NCBI GenBank assembly: GCA_021740905.1 | Contig: JAIOYV010000009.1 | Coordinates: forward strand, 1-64,000 | Length of the DNA: 64,000 nucleotides | Source: Bacteroidales bacterium | GTDB lineage: Bacteria > Bacteroidota > Bacteroidia > Bacteroidales > M50B96 | Reading direction: 5' to 3' | Shown here: positions 25,483 to 34,000 of the stretch, piece by piece | How the letters are laid out: each line of letters opens with the position of its first letter | Position numbering within the stretch: the stretch's first letter is position 1 | Translations under genes and position numbers: made by a program | Notes under the pieces: model-generated | What the model saw: the letters and a program-made list of their open reading frames with translations, nothing else | Database searches by the model: none | Told to the model about the DNA's origin: nothing

Positions 25483-25680
25483 CTAAAAAGCCGTATTATC
25501 GTCAGGCATTACAAACCACAATATCAAATAGGCAATAAGTCCCGGAAAGGCTACGCTGATTAATGACACCACTATATATAGCACACGTACAATGGTTGGG
25601 TCCCATCCCAGGAATTCGGCTAGACCACCACATACACCGGCAATGATCCGATTTCTCGATCTTGTTAATTTCTTATACAT
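25483..25680 (-). CDS. PspC domain protein
   Basis: A 65-residue membrane protein that is a single PspC domain: MYKKLTRSRNRIIAGVCGGL, then a hydrophobic pair of segments (about 33-57). PspC domains occur in envelope stress systems, where they sense or stabilise the inner membrane. No PspA or PspB gene is near. It is followed within 12 bases by the TrmJ-like gene. Confidence 0.9.
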   Translation of the reverse strand: MYKKLTRSRNRIIAGVCGGLAEFLGWDPTIVRVLYIVVSLISVAFPGLIAYLILWFVMPDDNTAF

Positions 25681-25817
25681 TATTTTAGTTTTTCAGTATT
25701 TGTAAACTATGCTTCAACGAAAATACTCCAAATTCATTACACAGAAAAACCTTAGGTTGTAGACCAAGCAAAAGATTTGTTCCTTTTACTGTAATTGTTG
25801 TGATGATAAAGAGGAGA

Positions 25818-26519
25818 TCAAGGTACAAAGGGCTGGGGATGGGTTTCAAAAAACTTTTGTTCGATCAGTTCTACTTTCTTAATATTGTTGCGAACCCATT
25901 TCAATAGGATTTCCACTTTTTCGTGGTGTTGTAATTGCCATTTGATTTCGGAAGACCTTAACTTAAGGGATAGATGGTGAAGGATAATGGCAGCCGATAC
26001 AGAAATATTGAAACTCTCGGTGAAACCATACATAGGAATTTTCAAATGTTCATCTGCTTCCTCCATAATATAATCAGATAGGCCAATTCTTTCAGTACCC
26101 ATAAAAAGTGCAGCCCTCCCTTTCGAGAGGTCAAAATCTTCGAGGTTTGTGCCATCGACGTGGGGAGATGTTGCGACAATGCGGTATCCCTTTTTCCTCA
26201 GATGCGAAACCGCTAAAGGGCTGTTTTCTTTTGCCTCATTGAATCGGAGTAGGCTCAACCATTTCGACGAACCCATTGCAATTTCCGGGTTTACAGTCAA
26301 TTCGTTCCTATTTTCGACCACGTGCACATCGTGAACCCCAAAACAATCGCAAGTGCGCAATACCGCACTGGCATTGTGTGATTGGAAAATATCTTCGAGG
26401 ACAACTGTCAGGTAGCGAGTACGTTTGTCAGCATTTTTTCGAAACGTGGCAATTCGTGAAGGCAAAACAAACTCTGAAAGATAATTCAGTAATGCTTCTT
26501 CTTTCGTGTTGATAGGCAT
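25818..26519 (-). CDS. trmH: TrmH family tRNA/rRNA 2'-O-methyltransferase
   Basis: A 233-residue SpoU/TrmH protein with the N-terminal LEDIFQSHNASAVLRTCDCF, the SAM-binding FMGTERIGLSD and the knot motif ESFNISVSAAIILH. The closest match by eye is TrmH, which methylates G18 in the D-loop of tRNA. It is a different branch from the TrmJ-like protein close by. It lies downstream of the HU terminator on the same strand. Confidence 0.87.
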   Translation of the reverse strand: MPINTKEEALLNYLSEFVLPSRIATFRKNADKRTRYLTVVLEDIFQSHNASAVLRTCDCFGVHDVHVVENRNELTVNPEIAMGSSKWLSLLRFNEAKENSPLAVSHLRKKGYRIVATSPHVDGTNLEDFDLSKGRAALFMGTERIGLSDYIMEEADEHLKIPMYGFTESFNISVSAAIILHHLSLKLRSSEIKWQLQHHEKVEILLKWVRNNIKKVELIEQKFFETHPQPFVP

Positions 26520-26549
26520 GAATATAAATTAAAAGATGGAAAACCTGGA

Positions 26550-26582
26550 AAAACAAAAGGCTGCCTTTTTGGGGCAGCCTTT
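26550..26582 (-). terminator. Terminator of the HU gene
   Basis: The stem AAAGGCTGCC/GGCAGCCTTT with a TTTTTGG loop lies 18 bases after the HU stop on the minus strand. A T-rich run follows in that direction. Confidence 0.8.
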
Positions 26583-26600
26583 CATTAAAATATTTTGACA

Positions 26601-26873
26601 TTACTTCACCATGTCGGATAATTCACTACCAGCCTTAAACTTAACAACTTTTTTTGCAGGGATGGTAATTTCTTTTCCGGTTTGCGGGTTTCTTCCTGTT
26701 CTGGCATTTCTTTCAGAAACTGAGAAAGATCCAAAACCTACTAAAGCTACACGGTCGCCACTTTTCAATGCACCCGATGTTGCGTTAATGAAAGCATCCA
26801 ATGCTTTTTTGGCATCAGCTTTTGTTAATTCAGCCTGTTCGGCCATTGCATCAATTAATTCAGATTTGTTCAT
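26601..26873 (-). CDS. hup: HU family DNA-binding protein
   Basis: A 90-residue HU/IHF protein with [20 protein letters not shown] at the start, [20 protein letters not shown] in the DNA-binding arm and [12 protein letters not shown] at the end. It bends and compacts DNA and acts as a dimer. It has a well-defined promoter and terminator, as expected for an abundant protein. Confidence 0.96.
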   Translation of the reverse strand: MNKSELIDAMAEQAELTKADAKKALDAFINATSGALKSGDRVALVGFGSFSVSERNARTGRNPQTGKEITIPAKKVVKFKAGSELSDMVK

Positions 26874-26921
26874 AGTCTAATAATTTAGGATTTAGGAAAT
26901 AGATATATTTTCAATAGTGTA

Positions 26922-26952
26922 CAAAAATATGTGAATTATTAGGTTTTGCAAA
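26922..26952 (-). promoter_or_regulatory. Promoter of the HU gene
   Basis: On the minus strand, TTTG (26952-26949), 19 bases, then TATTTTTG (26929-26922). This is a full match to TTTG-N19-TAnnTTTG, 49 bases upstream of the start codon. Confidence 0.75.
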
Positions 26953-26990
26953 TAATCCAGCAAAAAAAAATCCCAATTCTTAATAAAAAC

Positions 26991-27164
26991 ATGAAAATTG
27001 TTAATAAATCCTCAAATATGGGCTATTTTGACCCTTACAAAAAGTTCATTTCGAGGAAACACGGCTATACCCGTGGATTTGGGCCAAGAAGAAAAATACA
27101 TAAAATCACAAATCCATCGACTTTTGTCGATCGCGATTACGCTTTTAATCCACTTCTAAAATAG
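26991..27164 (+). CDS. Possible small basic protein, 57 aa
   Basis: An ORF with an ATG at 26991 codes for a basic peptide with several Lys, Arg and aromatic residues (GYFDPYKKF, GFGPRRKIHK). No family is recognised, and neither a clear ribosome binding site nor a promoter on the plus strand is seen. It may be real or chance; it is listed because it fills an otherwise empty 300-base gap between HU and the tRNA. Confidence 0.25.
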   Translation: MKIVNKSSNMGYFDPYKKFISRKHGYTRGFGPRRKIHKITNPSTFVDRDYAFNPLLK

Positions 27165-27224
27165 TTCTTCCCAGATAGTCCTAGACCTAAGGAAAAAAAA
27201 CTTTAATATTCGTAGGTAAAAGAT

Positions 27225-27254
27225 TTTGCAAGAATCTTAATTGTACTACTTTTG
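27225..27254 (+). promoter_or_regulatory. Promoter of tRNA-Ser
   Basis: TTTG (27225-27228), 18 bases, TACTTTTG (27247-27254). The -7 box ends 5 bases before the first base of the tRNA, so the transcript has almost no 5' leader. Confidence 0.75.
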
Positions 27255-27259
27255 CCGAC

Positions 27260-27344
27260 GGAGAAATGGCAGAGTGGTCGAATGCGGCGGTCTTGAAAAC
27301 CGTTGTCCTTCACGGGACCGGGGGTTCGAATCCCTCTTTCTCCG
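27260..27344 (+). tRNA. tRNA-Ser (UGA)
   Basis: An 85-base tRNA. The acceptor arms GGAGAAA and TTTCTCC pair fully, with discriminator base G and no encoded CCA. The anticodon loop CTTGAAA gives anticodon TGA. The variable arm is long (GTCC...GGAC), which is diagnostic of tRNA-Ser together with the G discriminator. The T-loop is TTCGAAT. Confidence 0.97.
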
Positions 27345-27367
27345 CACTGCGAAAAAACGCTCAAAAA

Positions 27368-27408
27368 TAAAAAGTCCTGAGATCTTCCGATCCCGGGACT
27401 TTTTTTTC
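27368..27408 (+). terminator. Terminator after tRNA-Ser
   Basis: AAAAAGTCC pairs with GGACTTTTT around a 17-base loop, followed by T-rich sequence. It lies between the tRNA and the end of the convergent FISUMP gene and may serve both. Confidence 0.8.
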
Positions 27409-27430
27409 ACCGTAATTTTTATGAATCCAC

Positions 27431-28672
27431 TTAATCCCGCACACACCGGACCGAGTAGCCTGTTTTTTTATTGGCGTGGTACTGGCTAACTGCAGCCACA
27501 TTGTAGGCAAGTCGCAGATATCTTGCATAAGTACTATTCTGCTCTGTGGCGCTCCACCAATAGCCATAGGTGCCTAGGCTCGAAAATGTTCCATTGAGGG
27601 AATACCGGTAGCCACCAGGAAGTGCATTGAAACCACTGTTGTTGGTTCCGCATGTATTAGGGCTGTTCCAGTGCAAAGTACCTGTTTCTTTTAACTGTCC
27701 ACCACAAGCATTGATCCCACCCAAATAATTAATCAGCGTTGTCCAATCAGTATCGTCAGGCACATGCCAACTCATTGGGCAGGCCCCTTGCACTGGATTT
27801 GAGGCTGAGGAACCGTTGCCTGCACCGTTCATAGCTGCAGTCCAAGTGTATAAAGCTCCATAATCGCCGCTGGGGTTGTTGTTGTAATAACAATAGGCAT
27901 CTGTATTAGTTAAACCCAAAGCTGTCCAGCCGGTATTGGAAGTTATATAAGGAATGTTTGCACCATTTGGATAATGGGTAGTCTTTAAGTTTTCTTTCAT
28001 CCAGCATTGATTACCAATTTGCACAGTATTGTAACTGTTTCCGTCGTAGTCAACAATTTGGTCGCCACACGCAAAATTGGGGTTGATGATATTGCTGTTT
28101 TGGGGATAGATCAGGGTATCTGCTGCTATTAGCTTTATCTGATAACCTTGGCCTGGTTGCATATTTCCTATTAGGTTTAGACCATACTGAGGCCAATACG
28201 ATTGTCCGTTCAAGTCTTTCAGAATAGACAAATTGCCAACAACGGGCGTAAGCATTAACTCTATATCAGCTGGTGTTGTGCGTAAATATCCCAGGATGCT
28301 CCAATTATTTGGCATTATGATAGGACAAGTATCAGGTTCAATAATGCTACCTGTGACAAGAAGGGTATCAGAATAAGTCAATTTGATTTGATATCCCTGG
28401 CCAAGCATAATGTCTCCAATCAAATTTACACCGTATTGGGGCAAGTACGATTGACCATTCCCATTTTTCGCAATCAACAGATTTGGCAGCACGGGGTTGA
28501 GCACATCGGCAATGTTGGCTTGAGTTGGCTGAATATAGGTTGAGATAATGCTCCAATTGGTAGGTAGGACAATGGTTTGGGTGTCGGGTGAGTTCGAAAG
28601 GCTATTGCCAGTTTGCGAAAAACCGATTTGGAAATGCAGGAAAAGTATGAGTATGAGATTGACTATTTTCAT
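27431..28672 (-). CDS. Secreted FISUMP-domain protein with two beta repeats
   Basis: A 413-residue exported protein. The ATG at 28672 gives a clear signal peptide ending near GFSQ. Two tandem repeats of about 75 residues follow (LPTNWSIISTYIQPT... and MPNNWSILGYLRTTP...), each ending in GQGYQIKL. The rest (about residues 205-413) is a FISUMP domain (Fibrobacter succinogenes major paralogous domain), recognisable by VQIGNQCWMKENLKT and the ending GYSVRCVRD. FISUMP proteins are surface or secreted, and their role is not known. No T9SS sorting domain is present. Confidence 0.85.
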   Translation of the reverse strand: MKIVNLILILFLHFQIGFSQTGNSLSNSPDTQTIVLPTNWSIISTYIQPTQANIADVLNPVLPNLLIAKNGNGQSYLPQYGVNLIGDIMLGQGYQIKLTYSDTLLVTGSIIEPDTCPIIMPNNWSILGYLRTTPADIELMLTPVVGNLSILKDLNGQSYWPQYGLNLIGNMQPGQGYQIKLIAADTLIYPQNSNIINPNFACGDQIVDYDGNSYNTVQIGNQCWMKENLKTTHYPNGANIPYITSNTGWTALGLTNTDAYCYYNNNPSGDYGALYTWTAAMNGAGNGSSASNPVQGACPMSWHVPDDTDWTTLINYLGGINACGGQLKETGTLHWNSPNTCGTNNSGFNALPGGYRYSLNGTFSSLGTYGYWWSATEQNSTYARYLRLAYNVAAVSQYHANKKTGYSVRCVRD

Positions 28673-28788
28673 TATTACGTATTGCATTATCAGTTTCAAA
28701 AATATTGAAATAAAATGAAAACAGCGGTGAATGGATAAATGTTCTTATAAACAGGAAGGAACAAGGAATGTCTGTTCCCATGATTCCA

Positions 28789-30942
28789 TTACTCTACCAA
28801 ACTCAAATCCAATTGTTTTTTGACCAGGTTTGCCCTGGCTATTTTTATCCGGACCTCATCGCCAAGCTGGTATACTTTGCCGTGTTCCCGTCCCGTAAGG
28901 CAATAGTCCTCTTCATCGAAAATGTAAAAATCATCGTCCAGGTCGCGCAGCGGAATCATGCCTTCCACTTTGTTTTCGGTGATTTCGACATAAAGGCCCC
29001 AATCGGTCACGCCCGAAATAATGCCCTCGAATTCCTGGCCTATTTTGTCCTGCATAAATTCCACCTGTTTGTATTTTATCGAAGCCCGTTCAGCCATGCT
29101 GGCACGTTGCTCCATGTTGGAGGCATGTTTGCAATTGCTTTCGTATTGTTCGGCATCCCTCGAATCGGCACCGTTCAGATAATCGTCCAGGAGGCGGTGT
29201 ACCATTAAATCGGGGTAGCGGCGGATAGGCGAAGTGAAATGACTGTAATGACTGAATGCAAGGCCATAGTGCCCAATGTTTTTGGTTGAATAAACGGCTT
29301 TTGCCATGGATCGGACGGCCAGGGTTTCGATGAGATTTTGCTCCTTTTTTCCCTGCACCTGGTCGAGCAAATTATTGATGACATTTGAGGATGACGCGCC
29401 TTTAGCCTGTTTTGCATTGTATCCAAAACGTCGGATGAAGTTGAAAAAGTTGTTCAACTTTTCCATATCTGGTTTGTCGTGGATACGGTACACAAAGGTT
29501 TTGGCTTTGCCACCCTGCTTAACTTTACCGATTTTTTCGGCCACTTTCCGGTTGGCCAGTAACATAAACTCCTCGATCAGTTCGTTCGATTCGCCGTGCA
29601 CTTTGAAGAAAACGCCCAATGGTTTTCCCTTTTCATCCAAATCGAATTTCACCTCAATACGATCAAAAGAAATGGCCCCGGCGTTGAAACGTGCCTGCCG
29701 CATGATCTGGGCCAGTTCGTTCAGTTTCAAAACTTCTTCTGAGAGATCGCCTTCTTTGGTGTCGATTATCGATTGAGCTTCGGCGTATGTAAACCGTCGG
29801 TCAGAGTTGATGATGGTACGTCCGAACCATTCGTTCAGAACCTGTGCTTTGTCGTTCATCTCGAACACTGCCGAATAACAAAGTTTGTCCTCGTTGGGAC
29901 GCAGGGAGCAAACAAAGTTCGAGAGTTTCTCGGGTAACATCGGCACCACCCGATCAACAAGATAAATGGATGTGCCCCGGTCGAAGGCTTCGTTGTCGAT
30001 GTTCGACTTGGGCTGCACGTAATGGCTAACATCGGCAATGTGGACGCCGATTTCCCAATTGCCGGTTTCCAATTTTTGAATGGAGAGGGCATCGTCGAAA
30101 TCTTTGGCATCTTCAGGGTCGATGGTAAAGGTGGTGATACCACGGAAATCGCGCCGGTTTTTCAATTCGAAGGGAGTAATTTCAGTTGGGATTTTAGCAG
30201 CCTCGTCTTCAAGCCCTTTCGGAAAACTGAGGGGCAGTTCAAATTCGGCTAGTATAGCGTGCATTTCAGCATTGTGTTCACCGGCCATGCCAAGGATCTC
30301 CACAATTTCGCCAACCGGGTTTTTCGCCCTGTTCGACCATTCCGTAATGCGAACCACTGCCCTGTGTCCCTGTTTTGCATCTTTTAAATTTCCTGCCGGG
30401 ATGAAAATGTCGAAAGGCATGTTCTTGTTATCGGCCACCAAAAAGGCATAGTTCGAAGTCTTTTGAATGGTGCCCACAAAAGTCTCGCGAGCGCGTTTTA
30501 AAATTTCAACCACTTCACCTTCGGGCTTTTTACGGCGTTTGCGTGCAAATACAAATACCTTAACAACGTCTCCTTGTAGAGCTGTTTTAAGGTTGTCGCG
30601 GCTAACATACACGTCTTCCAACACATTATCGGAGACAATGTAAGCCGAGCCCTGAGAAGTTACGTCAACCCTACCTTCGATATGTGCGCTTTTATATTTA
30701 TACTGAAATTTACCGGTGTGGAGTTCATCCAAATGACCAGCTGCTTTCAATTCGTATAAAACAGTGGTTATCAATTGCCGGTTTCCATCGTCCGATATGC
30801 CTAATTTGCTGGCTATTTGTTTATAGTTAAAGGTTTTGGTAGGATGTGTGCTGATATACTCAATAATAAGCTGGGTCAACTTATTCTTGTTGTATGTTTT
30901 GTTCTTGAATTGTTTGCTCTTGAATTGTTTTTTCTTTTTCAT
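28789..30942 (-). CDS. rnr: Ribonuclease R
   Basis: A 717-residue 3'-5' exoribonuclease of the RNB family. In order: a Lys-rich N-terminal tail with a helix-turn-helix (about 1-75), cold-shock-like domains (about 80-235), the RNB catalytic domain with IDPEDAKDFDDA (aspartates for metal binding) and HIADVSHYV, and a C-terminal S1 domain (about 635-715). It degrades structured RNA and helps in ribosome quality control. A -7-like box TACCTTTG lies at 30970-30963 on the minus strand. Confidence 0.96.
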   Translation of the reverse strand: MKKKKQFKSKQFKNKTYNKNKLTQLIIEYISTHPTKTFNYKQIASKLGISDDGNRQLITTVLYELKAAGHLDELHTGKFQYKYKSAHIEGRVDVTSQGSAYIVSDNVLEDVYVSRDNLKTALQGDVVKVFVFARKRRKKPEGEVVEILKRARETFVGTIQKTSNYAFLVADNKNMPFDIFIPAGNLKDAKQGHRAVVRITEWSNRAKNPVGEIVEILGMAGEHNAEMHAILAEFELPLSFPKGLEDEAAKIPTEITPFELKNRRDFRGITTFTIDPEDAKDFDDALSIQKLETGNWEIGVHIADVSHYVQPKSNIDNEAFDRGTSIYLVDRVVPMLPEKLSNFVCSLRPNEDKLCYSAVFEMNDKAQVLNEWFGRTIINSDRRFTYAEAQSIIDTKEGDLSEEVLKLNELAQIMRQARFNAGAISFDRIEVKFDLDEKGKPLGVFFKVHGESNELIEEFMLLANRKVAEKIGKVKQGGKAKTFVYRIHDKPDMEKLNNFFNFIRRFGYNAKQAKGASSSNVINNLLDQVQGKKEQNLIETLAVRSMAKAVYSTKNIGHYGLAFSHYSHFTSPIRRYPDLMVHRLLDDYLNGADSRDAEQYESNCKHASNMEQRASMAERASIKYKQVEFMQDKIGQEFEGIISGVTDWGLYVEITENKVEGMIPLRDLDDDFYIFDEEDYCLTGREHGKVYQLGDEVRIKIARANLVKKQLDLSLVE

Positions 30943-30962
30943 TATTGATAAGTATTAAAGTA

Positions 30963-30970
30963 CAAAGGTA
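30963..30970 (-). promoter_or_regulatory. -7 box upstream of RNase R
   Basis: TACCTTTG on the minus strand matches TAnnTTTG, 20 bases before the start codon. No TTTG -33 box is seen at the usual distance. Confidence 0.4.
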
Positions 30971-31097
30971 TGGAATTGCAATAAGAAAATTGGATTGATG
31001 GTTTAGGCAATAATCTATTGGTAGTATAGCGATAGGAATTTTACGATATTTTCAGAATCAAAAAAAAGCAAAAATTAATTTAACAAAAAAATACTTG

Positions 31098-34000
31098 ATG
31101 CTGAATCCCGTAGACTTTTACTATTTTTGGCAAAGCTTGGGGGCAATTAGGTACATATTACTTTTACTGGTATTTTCAATCAACCTTTCGTATGGACAGG
31201 TAGTTGATGTAAGTGATTTCTATTCCAATAACGAATTCTTTTTTCCAAAGTTTGAGCACCTGGGAGAGGATGAAGGTTTTCCAGTCAACAGAATTAGCTG
31301 TGTGGCACAAGACAACCTTGGTTATCTTTGGGTTGGTAGCATGGAAAATGGCCTTTTTCGATACGACGGTCATCAATTCGAATCCTTCGAACTTGACCAT
31401 ACAAATCCATTCTCGCTTCCGGGCAACGATGTGTATTTTATTCATGAGGATTCAAGAAAGATTCTGTGGATAGGGACAAATAAGGCCCTGTGTTATTTCC
31501 TACCTGAAAAGCACCAATTCATCAAAATGAAGATTGATTCACCTGACGATGCAAAAGGGTTAATCTTTACCAGTATTTTTGAAAATGAGATTGGCGATCT
31601 GTTTATTGGAACCAACAAGGGCATTTACTTGCTTTCAAATATTGCCCGATCCGATTTACTGGTTCAGGAACAACCTGTTTTGAATCCAGACTCAATGGGT
31701 ATTGAGCTTCACCGTATCGAAATCAATGTTAACAGTTCCATCAATTCAGTTTTAGAAGTGAAAGACCTTGCTGTTGATAAAGAAGGCAGGCTTTGGATCT
31801 TGCACGAACGAGTTTTAGGACTTTATACTACAATACATTCTTTTCAAGAAGCAATATCCGGCAATCAATACCCCATACATGGATATTATCAACAAATTGC
31901 TGAATTGAAATTAGCCAACAAACTGTGCCTTGATGAATCGGGAATATTAAGAACATCGTACGAAGATGAGATTATTAAGATAAATACGAATTCTCCAAAA
32001 ATTACTGTAGAAAGGCTAGGCATAAAATCAAATTTAGCTCAGATCGATGATTTTCATTCCATGGACAAACCCCGAAAAATATTTTGGGTGGGACACCACA
32101 TGATTGATATACATATTCTTGATGATGCAAGAAATAAGTTTTATCCTATATGTTTTGAATCATCAGATGAAAATTCCTTATTTGATAAAGGGGTAAGCTG
32201 TTTTCTTAGAACATCCTCCAATGTAATTTTTATTGGGACAGTCTGGGGTGGGTTGTTCAAATTTAATCCCTATTCATTTCAATCAAACTATCATCCCAAT
32301 CTTCAGTCAATCCATCTAAACCAACCGAACAACCTACGATACACGTATGAAGATTCGAGGGGATTGATCTGGATGATTGCAAGGGATGTGGATTGTTGCG
32401 ATAAAAATAGTGGACAGGTTCTGGCCACTTACGGCGATACTTTTTTCGATCATGAATGGCACTATAAAAACAAACTAATAGAAGATAAGAATGGGAGAAT
32501 GTGGATTGGCCTGGAGGGAGGTGGGTTGGGCTATTTCGATGTCCGGTTCGATTCCAGGAAAAATAGAAAAGAAGTAAAGACCACACCGCTACATCGCATT
32601 CTCAACAACAGCCATGTTTCAGCATTGTATGAAGATAAGGATGGAAATATATGGGTTGGTGCTTTTTATAATAGCAGGAGTAGTGTAGGCAAGAACACCT
32701 CATTGTTTAAAGTTTCCGGCGATGGTAAAATATTATCAGAGTATGTTATCGCATCCTGGCCTTATGGTTCTGAGGAGCGAATGAGCCATTTTATTAATCA
32801 AATAGTTGTGGATACTAATGGCTTCGCATGGTTGGCGACGGGGTTTGGACTTGGAAAATTCGATTTGCAAAATGCAAATATGGAATTGTTTCAATATCCC
32901 GAACAAGACTCCCTTTTAACCCATGGTTACCGATTTCTTACTCTTTTACCCGATCCCAATAAAAGTGATTCCATATTATGGATAGGAACAGCCGGCGGAG
33001 GCCTGCTTTCATTCAATAATACAAACAATTCTTTTCACTCCTATCATGAAGTAGTTGCAAAACATATCAATTCGATGCTTACCGATGATGCCGGTAGGAT
33101 TTGTTTGGGCACCACAGAAGGAATAATTCAGATTACTTTGAATAAGAATGGGGGCGAAATTTCAAGAGTTAAAAAATATGAAAAATCAGACGGGCTTATT
33201 ACCAATGATTATTCTTTTTACTATGGGCATAATGCGGTGAAAACAAAAAACGGTAGATTAATTTTTACAGGGCCCAAAGGATTTCAGGTAATAAATCCTG
33301 AACAAATAAAAAGTGATCCGTATATACCTCCGGTTTATCTTTCTGAATTTTTTCTGAATTATAAGCCCGCTGACTATTTAATACCTGGATCACCACTTGA
33401 AAAACCAATTTATCTTACTGAAAATATAAACCTGCCTTATGAACAAAATACACTTGGGTTTGAATTAAACGCATTAGATTTTAATTCTCCTAATCACCTA
33501 AACTATGCTTTCCTGTTAGAAAATTACGACAATGATTGGATATACACAGGAAACAAGAATGTAATTCATTATACCAAACTTCCATCAGGTAAATACAAGC
33601 TGAAATATAAATTGGCCAACAAAGATGGGTTATGGGGTGAAGCAACCGAGGGTTTACAGCTGCTGATTCTAAGACCCTGGTGGTTCGGCAACTGGGCTTG
33701 GATGGTTTATTTGCTTCTTCTATCAGCGGTGGTCATATTTTGGGTGAAAGTATTTCAATACAGACAAAAGATGAACATGCACATTGAGCTGAACAAAATG
33801 GAAGCCAACAAACTAAAGGAGCTTGATGCTATGAAATCGAAGTTTTTTGCCAATATCTCCCACGAGTTCAGGACCCCTTTAACCCTTATCATGAATCCGG
33901 TTGAAGTGATTCTGGATAACACCTCCGATACGCTTATCCGGCGAAACCTGCAGCTGATAAAGAAGAATGCCAACCATCTCTTGCAATATATTTCTGAAAT

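Noticed and set aside
27246-27489. ORFs overlapping the tRNA-Ser gene
   Set aside because: They overlap a complete tRNA with a matching promoter and terminator.
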